Of a DNA stretch of 64,000 bases, positions 32,987 to 41,821 are shown in pieces; within the stretch, counting starts at the first letter, position 1, and each line of letters opens with the position of its first letter. Origin of the DNA: Chthoniobacter flavus Ellin428. GTDB lineage: Bacteria; Verrucomicrobiota; Verrucomicrobiia; Chthoniobacterales; Chthoniobacteraceae. The notes beneath the pieces are model-generated. The model was not told where the DNA came from. It saw only the letters and a list, made by a program, of their open reading frames with translations, and searched no databases. The stretch lies in assembly GCF_000173075.1 (NCBI RefSeq), contig NZ_ABVL01000018.1, positions 86,076 to 150,075 of the forward strand, read 5' to 3'. The position numbers and the translations under genes are program-made.

Positions 32987-34039
32987 ATGAACCCTCCCGC
33001 TTCCGCTCCGCAGCGTCACTTCGCCAGCGATAATTTTGCCGGCATTTGTCCGGCGGCGTGGGCGGCGATGGAGGCTGCCAATGCGGACCACGCACCCGCC
33101 TACGGAGAGGATCGATGGACCGCGGAAGCCACCCAGCTCATTCGCGATATTTTCGAGACGGACTGCGACGTTTTCTTCCTCTTCACCGGCACGTCGGCCA
33201 ATTCGCTGGCTGTGGCGGCGACCTGCGCCCCATTTGAAAGCGCGCTCTGCTCGGAGCACGCCCACCTCATTGTCGACGAATGCAATGCGACCGGCTTCTT
33301 CACCCACGGCGTCGCGTTGGAGCCGCTGCAAACCGTGCACGGCAAAGTAGCCTATCAGGAGGTCGAGCGTGCGGCTCGATTGCGCACGGATATCCACCAC
33401 TCCCGCGCGCGGTTGATCAGCATCACGCAGTCGACCGAGCTCGGCACGTTGTACTCGGTCGAAGAAGTCGCGGCGATTGGCTCGGCGGCGGATCAATTGA
33501 ATCTCCGTTTTCACATGGACGGCGCACGCTTTGCCAACGCCGTCGCGGCCCTCGGCGTGCCGCCGCGCGCCATCACCTGGGAAGCGGGCATCGATGTGCT
33601 GAGCTTCGGCGGCGCGAAGAATGGCCTGGCCTGCGGGGAAGCGCTGGTTTTCTTCGACCGGCATCTCGCGCGGGATTTCGCCTATCGCCGCAAGCAGAGC
33701 GGCCAGCTTGCCTCCAAGATGCGCTTTCTCGCGGCGCCGTGGATCGGCCTGCTGCACGATGAAGTGTGGCTGCGCAATGCCCGGCACGCCAACACCATGG
33801 CCGCGGACCTCGAGCACGGCCTGCGCTCGCTGCCAGGCGTGGAGATCGCCCATCCTCGCGAGGCGAATGCGGTCTTCGCCAAACTGCCGGCGAAGATCAC
33901 CGCCGGCCTGCACGAGCGCGGCTGGCAATTCTACGCCGATTTCGGCCCCGCCAGCGCCGCCCGTCTCATGTGCTCGTGGGATACCCGGCGCGAGGACGTG
34001 GCTGCTTTTCTTTCCGACGCCGCAGAAGTGGCGAAATAG
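32987..34039 (+). CDS. ltaE: low-specificity threonine aldolase (PLP-dependent)
   Basis: A 350-residue PLP enzyme of the beta-eliminating lyase / threonine aldolase family, which splits threonine or allo-threonine into glycine and acetaldehyde. FLFTGTSANSLA binds the phosphate, RFHMDGARFANA carries the PLP-pyridine aspartate, and the Schiff-base lysine is in SFGGAKNGL. Start at 32987 gives the standard N-terminus (FASDNFAGICPAAW). It lies downstream of the LysR gene on the same strand and 32 bases before the next gene. Confidence 0.87.
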   Translation: MNPPASAPQRHFASDNFAGICPAAWAAMEAANADHAPAYGEDRWTAEATQLIRDIFETDCDVFFLFTGTSANSLAVAATCAPFESALCSEHAHLIVDECNATGFFTHGVALEPLQTVHGKVAYQEVERAARLRTDIHHSRARLISITQSTELGTLYSVEEVAAIGSAADQLNLRFHMDGARFANAVAALGVPPRAITWEAGIDVLSFGGAKNGLACGEALVFFDRHLARDFAYRRKQSGQLASKMRFLAAPWIGLLHDEVWLRNARHANTMAADLEHGLRSLPGVEIAHPREANAVFAKLPAKITAGLHERGWQFYADFGPASAARLMCSWDTRREDVAAFLSDAAEVAK

Positions 34040-34071
34040 GCCCGCTGGAGTAAATTGCTCCGGAGGTCACG

Positions 34072-36123
34072 ATGTACCCCGAGCAACGTAAAATCGCCCG
34101 CGTCCTGTTCGACGAGTTTCACAGCGAAAGCTGGTCGATCTCGGAGGAGCGCGCTCGTGAGATGGAGCCGGATCGCGCGGCGAATTCCTCTTACCACCTC
34201 GCCGCCAGCGCTCTCGCGGCGCGCGATTTCACCGTCTCGCGCAACATCGCCCGGCCGCTCCTGGCCGACGCCCTCGCCGATGCCGATGTGCTCGTCCTCC
34301 CCCATCCCTGCGATGCGCGTTGGGAACGCACCACGTCCCACGGTTCGCCGGCGCTGAGCCCGCAGGAAATCGAAGCCATCCATGCTTTCGTCCGCGCGGG
34401 CGGCGGGCTGCTGGTCATTTCCGAATACGAGCACGACAAATACGGCGACAATCTGAACGAACTGCTCGCGCCCACCGGCCTGCACATCGAGAACGGCACC
34501 GCCTTCGATCGCACCGCTTGCGTGCACGAGAATGCCGAATGGTTGCTCGCCGAACCCGCACCGGGTTCGCCGCTGAACCATGGAGTCGGGCTGGCCTGCT
34601 TTTATCGCACTGGTTGGTGCACTGCGGAAGGTGAAGCCAGCATCGCCTGGCAGACCTCCGCGAAGGCGCATCCGGCGAATGCGGGCTTGATCGCCACCGC
34701 GCCACTCGGGGCCGGGCGTGTGGTGGTCGTGACCGATTCCGTGCTCTTCGGCGATGAGCGTCTCAAGGAGTTCCAGCATGAGCAACTGTGGCTGAACCTC
34801 CTCTACTGGCTGGCCACGCCGAAGGCCGAGCAGCACGCCATTCGGCAAGAGGACCGGAGCCCCCTGCCAGATGCGTGGCTGAAATTGAAGGCGGTCATCA
34901 ATCAACTCCGCTCCAGGCAGAACGCCGACGGCAGCGTCTCTTCCGACGAGCAACCGGCGGCCGCCCGACTCGTTTCCGAAACGCTCCAGTCCCTCACCGC
35001 GCTCGCCCCGCGGTTCCCCTATCAAGCGGAATACTTCGCCCAACTGCCGCGGGACTTTCAAGCCTGGGTCGACGCCGGTTTTCCGCACCCCGACTTTGGC
35101 AAATCTCTCGCCGTCTTCCAACCGCAGCAACATCGGCAGGACAACCGCGAGCATCTCGTTCTCTTTCCCCTCTACACGCCGAATGGCTCCAGCGACACAC
35201 GCTTCGAAGCGCTCTTCATGCGCATGCCGTGGCCGGATTGGTTGGTGGCGCTGGAGCGCAATGCCTATCACAACAGGAAATTCGTCCCGGGACATCTCGT
35301 CGATTACACCGCCGGCTACGCGAGCGAGTGTGCGGTGCTTTTTCCGGAAACCGTCGCCCTCACCGGCCAACCGTGGAATCACTTCGCCACCATCTTCTGC
35401 GACCGCGAAGCGCGACGCTTGCAGAATTGCGTGCGGCGCGCCGGCAAGGTCATCGGCCTCGAGTTGTTTCCGCGGCTCGAGTTCTGGCTCGATTCCCTGC
35501 CGCTCGTCGAGGACACCGTCGCCCTGTGGGACCTCATTCACGACGCCTCCCATAGCGTGGGCGAGCTGCCGTTCGATCCCTTCATGATCCGCCAGCGCGC
35601 ACCCTTCTGGATGTACGCCCTCGAGGAATTGCGCGTCGACCTGCGCAGCTTCGAGGAAGCGTCCCGCCTCGCCGCGGAAGGCTTTCCCTTCGCGCGCTAC
35701 GTCACCTGGGCCATTCTGCTCGACCGCGTGCTGCGCTTCCCCATCACCGGTTCCCGTGTCCGCAATTACGATGCGCTCGGCGGCCAGTTGCTCTTCGCCT
35801 ATTTGCACCAGCACGACATCCTCGTCTGGCGCGACAACCGGCTCACCATCCAGTGGACCGAGCTCGCCCGCGGCTTCCACGGCCTGCGCGAAGAGCTCGC
35901 GCACCTCTACAAGAGCGGCGCCGATTGCTCGAAGCTGACCTTCTGGCTCGCCGGCCACGAGCTCATCTCCCGCTATGTCCACCCCAATGTCGCCTCACAA
36001 TGGAAAGCCGGCGAACGCGTGATCAACGACGAGCACGACCTCAAACGCTGGCTCTCGCTGGTGCAGGAAGACGAATTTCCGCTCGGCAATTTCCACGTCA
36101 ATCTGCGACGCAAGCTGGCGTGA
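34072..36123 (+). CDS. GATase-like domain fused to an uncharacterised DUF6421-like domain
   Basis: A 683-residue cytoplasmic protein with a good Shine-Dalgarno (GGAGG) before the ATG. Residues 1-260 look like a class I glutamine-amidotransferase / DUF4350-type Rossmann domain (ADVLVLPHPCDARW, HAFVRAGGGLLVISEYEHDK, GAGRVVVVTDS) without a convincing catalytic Cys-His pair. Residues 290-683 resemble an uncharacterised family I recall as DUF6421, unverified. It has an H490-D-x-x-H494 motif followed by E518-E519-LRVDL, a spacing reminiscent of zinc metallo-hydrolases, and a late HELISRYVHP. No neighbour explains it. Function unknown; an N-terminal ligand-sensing domain with a C-terminal hydrolase is one possibility. 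Confidence 0.65.
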   Translation: MYPEQRKIARVLFDEFHSESWSISEERAREMEPDRAANSSYHLAASALAARDFTVSRNIARPLLADALADADVLVLPHPCDARWERTTSHGSPALSPQEIEAIHAFVRAGGGLLVISEYEHDKYGDNLNELLAPTGLHIENGTAFDRTACVHENAEWLLAEPAPGSPLNHGVGLACFYRTGWCTAEGEASIAWQTSAKAHPANAGLIATAPLGAGRVVVVTDSVLFGDERLKEFQHEQLWLNLLYWLATPKAEQHAIRQEDRSPLPDAWLKLKAVINQLRSRQNADGSVSSDEQPAAARLVSETLQSLTALAPRFPYQAEYFAQLPRDFQAWVDAGFPHPDFGKSLAVFQPQQHRQDNREHLVLFPLYTPNGSSDTRFEALFMRMPWPDWLVALERNAYHNRKFVPGHLVDYTAGYASECAVLFPETVALTGQPWNHFATIFCDREARRLQNCVRRAGKVIGLELFPRLEFWLDSLPLVEDTVALWDLIHDASHSVGELPFDPFMIRQRAPFWMYALEELRVDLRSFEEASRLAAEGFPFARYVTWAILLDRVLRFPITGSRVRNYDALGGQLLFAYLHQHDILVWRDNRLTIQWTELARGFHGLREELAHLYKSGADCSKLTFWLAGHELISRYVHPNVASQWKAGERVINDEHDLKRWLSLVQEDEFPLGNFHVNLRRKLA

Positions 36124-36150
36124 AGGTGGCGGATACTTAAGCATGGCCAA

Positions 36151-36335
36151 TTTAAGCGCAGAGGGCGCGGAGAACGCAGAGAGCCGCAGAGGAAGAAAAG
36201 GATAAAAAGCGCGTTACCCGATAGCGAGTGTCGATCCTAAAAAAACGCGCAGCGCACTTCACTTCATCCTTCATCCCTCGTCCTTTTGTTTCTTCCTCTG
36301 CGGCCCTCTGTGTTCTCCGCGCCCTCAGCGTTAAA
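36151..36335. repeat. long inverted repeat between convergent genes (element B)
   Basis: Outer arms of about 50 bases (36151-36200 and 36283-36335) are reverse complements with a handful of mismatches; each is a purine-rich run of GCAGAGGG/GCGGAGAAC-type units. The interior contains AAAAACGCG followed by CTTCATCCTTCATCCCTCG, which closely matches the interior of element D at 42.8 kb. It fills the gap between the convergent DUF fusion and PII genes, so it could end transcription from both sides. Confidence 0.8.
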
Positions 36336-36370
36336 GTGAGCCGTGCTCGACAGGAAGGAATTGGCAGCTA

Positions 36371-36709
36371 TTAAACCGCCCTATCCCCATTCTCCCCCGT
36401 GCGAATTCGGACGGCTTCGTGGATCGGTGAGACAAACACTTTGCCGTCGCCAATCTTGCCGGTCTTGGCAGCTTTCACGATCGCCGCGGCGGCACCGTCG
36501 ACCACGCCATCGGTCACCACCACCTCGATCTTGATCTTGGGGAGAAAAGCGACCGTGTATTCGCTGCCTCGATAAATTTCCGTGTGGCCTTTCTGCCGGC
36601 CGAACCCCTTCACCTCGCTCACCGTCATACCGTCCACACCCAAGTCTGACAGGGCATCTTTCACCTCCTCCAATTTGAAGGGTTTGATGATCGCTTCGAT
36701 TTTTTTCAT
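36371..36709 (-). CDS. glnB: nitrogen regulatory protein PII
   Basis: A 112-residue PII signal protein. MKKIEAIIKPFKLEEVKDAL is the canonical start; the T-loop GRQKGHTEIYRGSEYTVAFLPK carries Tyr51, the uridylylation site. The B-loop TGKIGDGKVFV binds ATP and the C-terminal RIRTGE is intact. PII senses 2-oxoglutarate and ATP/ADP and controls glutamine synthetase, AmtB and nitrogen regulators. No amtB or glnA is adjacent, but the nitrate island lies 3 kb away. Longer reading frames to 36904 add an unrelated leader. A possible sigma-54 site lies upstream. Confidence 0.93.
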   Translation of the reverse strand: MKKIEAIIKPFKLEEVKDALSDLGVDGMTVSEVKGFGRQKGHTEIYRGSEYTVAFLPKIKIEVVVTDGVVDGAAAAIVKAAKTGKIGDGKVFVSPIHEAVRIRTGENGDRAV

Positions 36710-37115
36710 GTCGTCGTCTTGATTAGGAATCAGGTGTCCGCCGGGCCCGGCCGCATAAACCAAAAGCGGCCGGGCCCGGACAGATTTACCCTGTGAATTG
36801 GCAGTGGAAAAAAGGGAGTTGAGCGGGCTTGGGACGGGGAAAGACTGAGAGCAACGACTCGGGTTTGTAAAACCTGCCATTACAATAGATTCACTGCGAT
36901 GCACCGGCCAGCAGCACTTGTGCCAACGTGCACTCTCACCTCCAGCGGTTCACATTCTACTCTGTGATTTTGACCGATTTTCGGCGACCAGTTCAATCGA
37001 TTCGAAATCCGTGGCTCCGCGCAAATCACGCCATGCTGCGCAAATCAGGCCAGCGGTATGTAGTCTTTTACATTACGAAATTACCTATCGGAGCAACGAG
37101 GACACGCTGCGCGCG
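36710..37115. promoter_or_regulatory. upstream region of the PII gene, no gene
   Basis: A 406-base gap between the PII and SMR genes, both on the minus strand. ORFs here have no protein-like features. It is AT-richer in 36840-37100 and holds the candidate sigma-54 site at 36896-36911 and the decamer ATTACAATAG at 36880-36889, which recurs at 41709-41718. Confidence 0.4.
36896..36911 (-). promoter_or_regulatory. candidate sigma-54 promoter of the PII gene
   Basis: On the minus strand the sequence TGGCCGGTGCATCGCA has the GG and GC dinucleotides separated by exactly 10 bases, as in the -24/-12 consensus TGGCAC-N5-TTGC; three consensus bases differ. It would give a leader of about 175 bases before the PII start at 36709. 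PII genes are often sigma-54 dependent, but this site is a visual match only and no NtrC sites were identified. Confidence 0.25.
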
Positions 37116-37439
37116 CTATTGTCCGGAGCCAAATTGAATGATCATTCCGCCAACAACGATCACGGCCAACCCGATCCACGTAGCGAGCGGTACGGTTTCT
37201 TTAAAGATGAAGTGACCGAAGAGCACACTCACCACCGCAAAGACCGCGACATACACGCCGAGGAGTTTGGAGAAATCCCATTTCACCGTGTTGACCACGA
37301 TGCCGTAGGCACCGAGCACCACGAAGCCGGCGACGACGAAAAGTACTCCGCTCGTCCGCAGTCCTTTGCGAATGAGCGCATCACCGCCAACTTCCAAGAG
37401 GGCGGCTAAGACGAAGATAAACCAGGCAGATAGAGTCAT
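37116..37439 (-). CDS. SMR/EmrE-like small four-helix membrane protein
   Basis: A 107-residue protein with four hydrophobic helices and a membrane-embedded glutamate (E16 in LAALLEVGGDALIRKGL) where the small multidrug resistance family has its proton/substrate-binding Glu14. WDFSKLLGVYVAVF and ATWIGLAVIVVGGMIIQFG match the last helices. SMR proteins export cationic compounds or guanidinium, but distant homologues act in lipid or polyamine transport. Start chosen at 37439; the extra upstream codons come from the adjoining inverted repeat. Confidence 0.75.
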   Translation of the reverse strand: MTLSAWFIFVLAALLEVGGDALIRKGLRTSGVLFVVAGFVVLGAYGIVVNTVKWDFSKLLGVYVAVFAVVSVLFGHFIFKETVPLATWIGLAVIVVGGMIIQFGSGQ

Positions 37440-37446
37440 AAGGGAA

Positions 37447-37544
37447 ACATCCAACACCCAACGCCCAGCACCCAATGGTGCAAGCGCGCTGCAGTGGTCT
37501 TTCCTTCATTGGATGTTCGATGTTGGGCGTTGGGTGTTGGATGT
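37447..37544. repeat. long inverted repeat, periodic arms (element C)
   Basis: Arms at 37447-37477 and 37507-37544 are reverse complements. Each arm is built from near-repeats of a CATCCAACACCCAACGCCCA-type unit, one arm having one unit more than the other. It lies 3' of the PP2C-kinase gene and 5' of the SMR gene (both minus strand). Confidence 0.8.
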
Positions 37545-37552
37545 TCAGTTTT

Positions 37553-39352
37553 CTACCGATGCCCCGTTTGCATCTTCGCCCAGAGGAACATCAGGCCGAA
37601 AAAGAGAATGGTTCCTAACACTGACAGGATCACCAGCTTCGCGCCCTGCCAATGCGTCTTCCACGCCTTTGGGGCCTGCAGGTGCTTGTAACGCTCCGTC
37701 AGCTTCACTGTTTCGGGATTATCCAATTCTTCTTTCATCGCCGCGGCCGAGCCATAGCGGCGATGCGGCTCCCGCTCCATCGCGTGCAGGATGATCTCCT
37801 CGAGTTCGGCGGAGATTTCCGGGTTGCGCTCCCGGGGCGCCACGGGATCACCGGTGATCCGCGAGTTCATGACGATGAACGGATTCTCCCCTTCGAACGG
37901 CACGTTGCCCGTGGCCATTTCATAAAGCACCGCACCGAGGCTGTAGATATCGGTGCGCTCATCGCCGCGCTTTCCTTTCACCTGCTCGGGCGCCATGTAA
38001 TCCGGCGTGCCGAGCGTCGGGCTGAATCCCGCGAAAGTAATGCGCCGCATCTCCGCCGCCTTGGCGATGCCGAAGTCGATGATCCGCAGGCTACCGTCCT
38101 TGCAGATCATGATGTTCTGCGGCTTGAGGTCGCGATGAATGATCTTGTTCTCGTGCATGTGCGCGAGCGCGCCGCACACTTTGCTGGCAATGGCCATGGC
38201 GTCGTTCAACGGCAACGGCCGCACCTCGCTCATAATCTGGCTCAGCGGGCGTCCCTCCAGGAATTCCATTACGATATAAGGCCGGCTCTGATCCGGCATC
38301 TGGATGAAACGCAGGATATTTGGGTGATTCAGCACCTTGCCGATCTCCGCTTCGCGCTGAAACCGCGAAAACGACGCCGGATCCGACTCGAGCTGCATGT
38401 ACGGAATCTTGACCGCCACGGTCTCGCCGTTGGTCTGATCCTTCGCCTTGTAGATGGACCCCATGCCGCTGCGGCTGATGACCTCCTCGATGAGGAAACG
38501 GTTATCGAGCATCTGCCCCGGGAGCACTTCGTTCGTCACGTGCCCCTGCCCTCCGCTGGCCGTTTTTTGTAAAATGGAAATCGAGTGGTCATGCTTCGGC
38601 TCATTCAAGCGGTCGACCTGCACCACTTGCACGGACAAATTATCGTCGGTCCCCCGCCGGACGGCGAGCGAGGTGAGATAAGGGCAAATTTCATCCATGT
38701 CCAGGCGGTCCACGCCCTCGCAGATTTCGCTATCGTTCATAAAGCAGTAGAGCCCATCCGTGGATTGCACGATGCGATCGCGGGAAAGCAGTTTGATCCG
38801 CTTGATGTCCGGCCGCACCACCGGCTCGTTGCCCACGCTGCGGGTCAGCACCGAGCGCAAATGACTCGCGCGCGCCTCGTGTTCGCTGATCAGGCGCAGC
38901 TTGACCTGCATCCCCGTGTAGGAGTGATCGCTAGTGAGCTTCTCGATCGTCTCATGTCGGACGAGGTAAACGCGGGTGTCGCCGACGTGGCCGATGTGCA
39001 GTTCCTTGTCGCGAAAGATGCACACCGAGAGCGTCGTGGCCATGCGCCCTCCGTTGCGATCGTTCATCCCGGCATCGTAAATCTGCAGATTCACGTGGTT
39101 GAACACGTCGCGCAGCAAGCGCTTCGGCGCGATCGTCGGGTCGGACTCTTGAAAAAGTTTCACGGCCAGATCCACGGCCATGCGGCTGGCGACTTCCCCA
39201 TTGCCCTGGCCGCCCACGCCATCAGCCATCACCATGATCGATCCGCGCTTCAGGCGTTCGGCATCCTCGGTGGGCTGCCAGAATCCGATACTGTCTTCGT
39301 TGTGCTTCCGGACCGGACCGGCGTCAGACTTCGAGACGGAACTTAGTAACAT
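37553..39352 (-). CDS. PP2C phosphatase fused to Hanks-type Ser/Thr kinase with C-terminal membrane helix
   Basis: A 599-residue fusion. Residues 1-250: PP2C phosphatase (RKHNEDSIG, ADGVGGQGNGEVAS, GHVGDTRVYL, STDGLY, GTDDNLSV). Residues 275-535: complete protein kinase with glycine loop SRSGMGSIYKAK, VAVKIP lysine, HRDLKPQN, DFGIAK and GTPDYMAPEQ. A helix near 570-592 anchors it in the membrane. Unlike the fusion in the nitrate operon all kinase motifs are canonical. Start at 39352 (the frame extends to 39397 without conservation). It could form a self-regulating kinase-phosphatase switch; neighbours give no clear target. Confidence 0.9.
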   Translation of the reverse strand: MLLSSVSKSDAGPVRKHNEDSIGFWQPTEDAERLKRGSIMVMADGVGGQGNGEVASRMAVDLAVKLFQESDPTIAPKRLLRDVFNHVNLQIYDAGMNDRNGGRMATTLSVCIFRDKELHIGHVGDTRVYLVRHETIEKLTSDHSYTGMQVKLRLISEHEARASHLRSVLTRSVGNEPVVRPDIKRIKLLSRDRIVQSTDGLYCFMNDSEICEGVDRLDMDEICPYLTSLAVRRGTDDNLSVQVVQVDRLNEPKHDHSISILQKTASGGQGHVTNEVLPGQMLDNRFLIEEVISRSGMGSIYKAKDQTNGETVAVKIPYMQLESDPASFSRFQREAEIGKVLNHPNILRFIQMPDQSRPYIVMEFLEGRPLSQIMSEVRPLPLNDAMAIASKVCGALAHMHENKIIHRDLKPQNIMICKDGSLRIIDFGIAKAAEMRRITFAGFSPTLGTPDYMAPEQVKGKRGDERTDIYSLGAVLYEMATGNVPFEGENPFIVMNSRITGDPVAPRERNPEISAELEEIILHAMEREPHRRYGSAAAMKEELDNPETVKLTERYKHLQAPKAWKTHWQGAKLVILSVLGTILFFGLMFLWAKMQTGHR

Positions 39353-39367
39353 GCTGGATAGCAAGGT

Positions 39368-39395
39368 GCGGCCACACCCTTTCGGATGTGGCCGC
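39368..39395. terminator. hairpin between the APC permease and kinase genes
   Basis: GCGGCCACA (39368-39376) pairs perfectly with TGTGGCCGC (39387-39395), loop of 10 bases. It lies between the permease stop (39434) and the kinase start (39352) on the minus strand. There is no following T-run, so it may be a Rho-assisted terminator, a pause site or an mRNA-stabilising stem. Confidence 0.5.
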
Positions 39396-39433
39396 AACCG
39401 GATGATGTTGCTTCTTGAACAGTACTTCGTGGA

Positions 39434-41416
39434 TTACGCCCTGGCCGCGACCGCCGGTGCTTCGACGTAGATCGACTTCGCTTTCTTCTTGCTCGAAGTC
39501 ACGAAGTAGAACACCCCGTAGAGGCCCCACAGCGCCGCGACACCAAGGGCGATGTACGGTTCCTTCCAGCTCATGCCGGCCACGGTGAACGGACCGATGA
39601 GATAGAAGAGCATGCAAGCGAGGTTCGCCAGCAACCCAAAGATCGGGATGACGACATGCTTGAAGCCATGGAAGGAGTTGTGCTCCTTGAAGGCCACGAT
39701 CGTGATCAGGCACGTGGTCATGTAGAGCAGGAAGGTGCCGAAGTTACTGATCAGCGTCACGATGACGAGCGTGTTAGGCAGTTTGGCATAGGAAGCCGGG
39801 TCGAACATCAGGAAGCTGTACCAGAAGTTATGATACTTCGGATCGAGCGCGCCCGGGGAGGTGCCGCCGAGATACACGATGACCGTCACGATCCCGAGGA
39901 CCGCGGAGAGCGCGGCCAGCGTCCAGATGGCGCGGTGCGGCGAAGCCGTCTTGTCGTGCAGCAGGCCGAAGTGGGAACCCACTTCGCCGTCGCGACCCAT
40001 CGCGTAGGTCACGCGAGCGCCCGTGCTGAGGCAGGAAAGCGTCGTGCCGATGAGCGCGAGGAAGACCGTCGCGGCCTGGACGAGCATGAAGATACGGCCG
40101 ATCTTGTAACTACCGAAGAGCCAGGTGCCGACGATGACCATCATGTCACCGATGGGCGCGCCCGAGGCGGCCGCGTTCGGCATGGTGTAACCATTGTGCA
40201 AGAAGTAGTTCGCCGCGAAGTATTCGAGGAAGTAGCAGAAGCAGCCCTGCACTGCGAGGGAGAGCAGCACCGCACGCGGCACGTCGCGCTTGGCGTTCTT
40301 GGCTTCTTCGCCCATCGCCGTCACGGACTCAAAGCCCACGAGGATGAGAATGGCGATACACGCCTGGATGAAAATGTAGTTGAAGGAGTGCGGAGCGACG
40401 ACCGAAGCCGCGCTGACGTGGCCGTTGAAGGTCGTGGGATCCTTGTCGGTGCCCGCACCGGTCACGGCGTCCGCTGCCTTGTAACTTACGGTGAAGTCCA
40501 CCGCGATGGCCTTGCCGTCCTTGAGGATCAGCTTGCCGTCCTTGTCCTTCTGCAACACTGGATAGGGGTCGCCTTCGGCAATGCCTTCGGGAAGCGGGAT
40601 GGCCGTATTGGCAATGTCTTCCTTGGTCACGACGCGATCCTGCTGTTTCCAGATCGGCTGGCCCTTGTCATCGACCTTCGGAGTCGGGGGCGTATCCGCC
40701 CAGGCGTCCTGCACCGGCTTGCCCTTGTCGTCGAGCACGTTCGTCGTGTCGACCTGATAGGCGACCGGCACGCCGCCCGAGAGGTGGAGGCCCTTGTCGC
40801 CGTCCTTGTGCTGCACGCGGTAAGCGATCGCGATGACGGTGAAGACGAGCAGCGCGGTGATCTGGATCACGTTGATCGCCGTGTTCACCCCCGTCGTGCC
40901 CGTGACGCCCCGGTAGGCGATGTAAGCTACGCCGAAGGCAAACACGATGCAGAAGAGGATCATGAACAGCGGGCTGTTATAGTTACCCGCAAAGGTGTCC
41001 GGGAAAAATTGGTTCAGGAGATAGCCACCCAGGATCGCCGTTACACCGACCATACATCCGGGATAGACCCAGTAGTAGAGGTGCGAAGCCCAACCGGTGA
41101 AGAACTTCGCGATCCGCGCGAACTTGTAAGCCTTCGTCTTACCGATGAAAGCCTGCTCGGCGTAGAGATACGATGAACCGGCGCCGGGATAGATTTTGGA
41201 GAGTTCCGCGTAGCTGTACGCCGTGGCAAAGCACAGGAGCAACGCGGCCAAAATACCAAACCACATCGACTGGCCGGCCAGCGGCGCGCCGTAGAGGGAT
41301 TGGATTTGGAACGTGAGCCAGAGGAACGCCCCGGGCGCAATCAGCGCCATCGCGTTCATCGTGAGCCCCGTCAGGCCCAGAGTGCCTGTTGTGGGAGCAG
41401 GTTTAGGTTGTGACAT
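39434..41416 (-). CDS. APC-superfamily permease with a large hydrophilic insertion
   Basis: A 660-residue amino acid/polyamine/organocation permease with about 12 helices. Helix 1 has the unwound GLTMNAMALIAPGAF motif and helix 6 GFESVTAMGEEAKNAKRDVPRA is typical of the family. Between helices 5 and 6 (about residues 201-345) is an insertion of some 140 hydrophilic residues rich in Asp, Lys and Gly (VLDDKGKPVQD, VDDKGQPI, DKDGKLILKDGKAI), which the usual ~450-residue members lack. It may be an extra domain on one face of the membrane. Start at 41416; upstream codons are not conserved. Substrate unknown. Confidence 0.82.
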   Translation of the reverse strand: MSQPKPAPTTGTLGLTGLTMNAMALIAPGAFLWLTFQIQSLYGAPLAGQSMWFGILAALLLCFATAYSYAELSKIYPGAGSSYLYAEQAFIGKTKAYKFARIAKFFTGWASHLYYWVYPGCMVGVTAILGGYLLNQFFPDTFAGNYNSPLFMILFCIVFAFGVAYIAYRGVTGTTGVNTAINVIQITALLVFTVIAIAYRVQHKDGDKGLHLSGGVPVAYQVDTTNVLDDKGKPVQDAWADTPPTPKVDDKGQPIWKQQDRVVTKEDIANTAIPLPEGIAEGDPYPVLQKDKDGKLILKDGKAIAVDFTVSYKAADAVTGAGTDKDPTTFNGHVSAASVVAPHSFNYIFIQACIAILILVGFESVTAMGEEAKNAKRDVPRAVLLSLAVQGCFCYFLEYFAANYFLHNGYTMPNAAASGAPIGDMMVIVGTWLFGSYKIGRIFMLVQAATVFLALIGTTLSCLSTGARVTYAMGRDGEVGSHFGLLHDKTASPHRAIWTLAALSAVLGIVTVIVYLGGTSPGALDPKYHNFWYSFLMFDPASYAKLPNTLVIVTLISNFGTFLLYMTTCLITIVAFKEHNSFHGFKHVVIPIFGLLANLACMLFYLIGPFTVAGMSWKEPYIALGVAALWGLYGVFYFVTSSKKKAKSIYVEAPAVAARA

Positions 41417-41821
41417 AGGTGTGACTATTGGTGTGGTGGTTTCTGTAGGGAACGGCGCTACGCCGTGTGCCAGCCGCCCACTAGCATCGGATGTGCCAAG
41501 ACACGACACCCCCGCTATATACAGAGGAAGATTGATCAATTCGGCCTGCGCGGCGGCGAAATTCGTCCAATCCACCTAGCGCGATTTGTGCGGAAAAACG
41601 TTACAAGTGGATAAAATTCCACATGGCAAGCATCGGCCGGATGACGATTTAGCCTCATTTCCGATGGCCGTGCCGGCGGTCGTATAATTAATTGACTTTC
41701 GAATCTATATTACAATAGCGTGCGGCGCGGCCAAATGAACCGATTTGGCCCCTCGGGGGATCGCGATCTCCGAGCGCGCTGGGATCCCGCGCGCGCAGCA
41801 CCTCCCTGCTGGAGGGGCGGT
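41417..41821. promoter_or_regulatory. upstream region of the APC permease, no gene
   Basis: A 405-base gap between the recombinase stop and the permease start, both minus strand. No ORF in it looks coding. The middle (41580-41720) is AT-rich and should contain the permease promoter; an ATTACAATAG decamer lies at 41709-41718. I could not assign a -35/-10 pair with normal spacing: the TTGACT at 41693 is on the wrong strand for either neighbour. Confidence 0.35.

Noticed and set aside
41692..41715. Plus-strand promoter TTGACT with TATATT/TACAAT
   Set aside because: Spacing between the boxes is 8-13 bases rather than about 17, and both neighbouring genes are on the minus strand.
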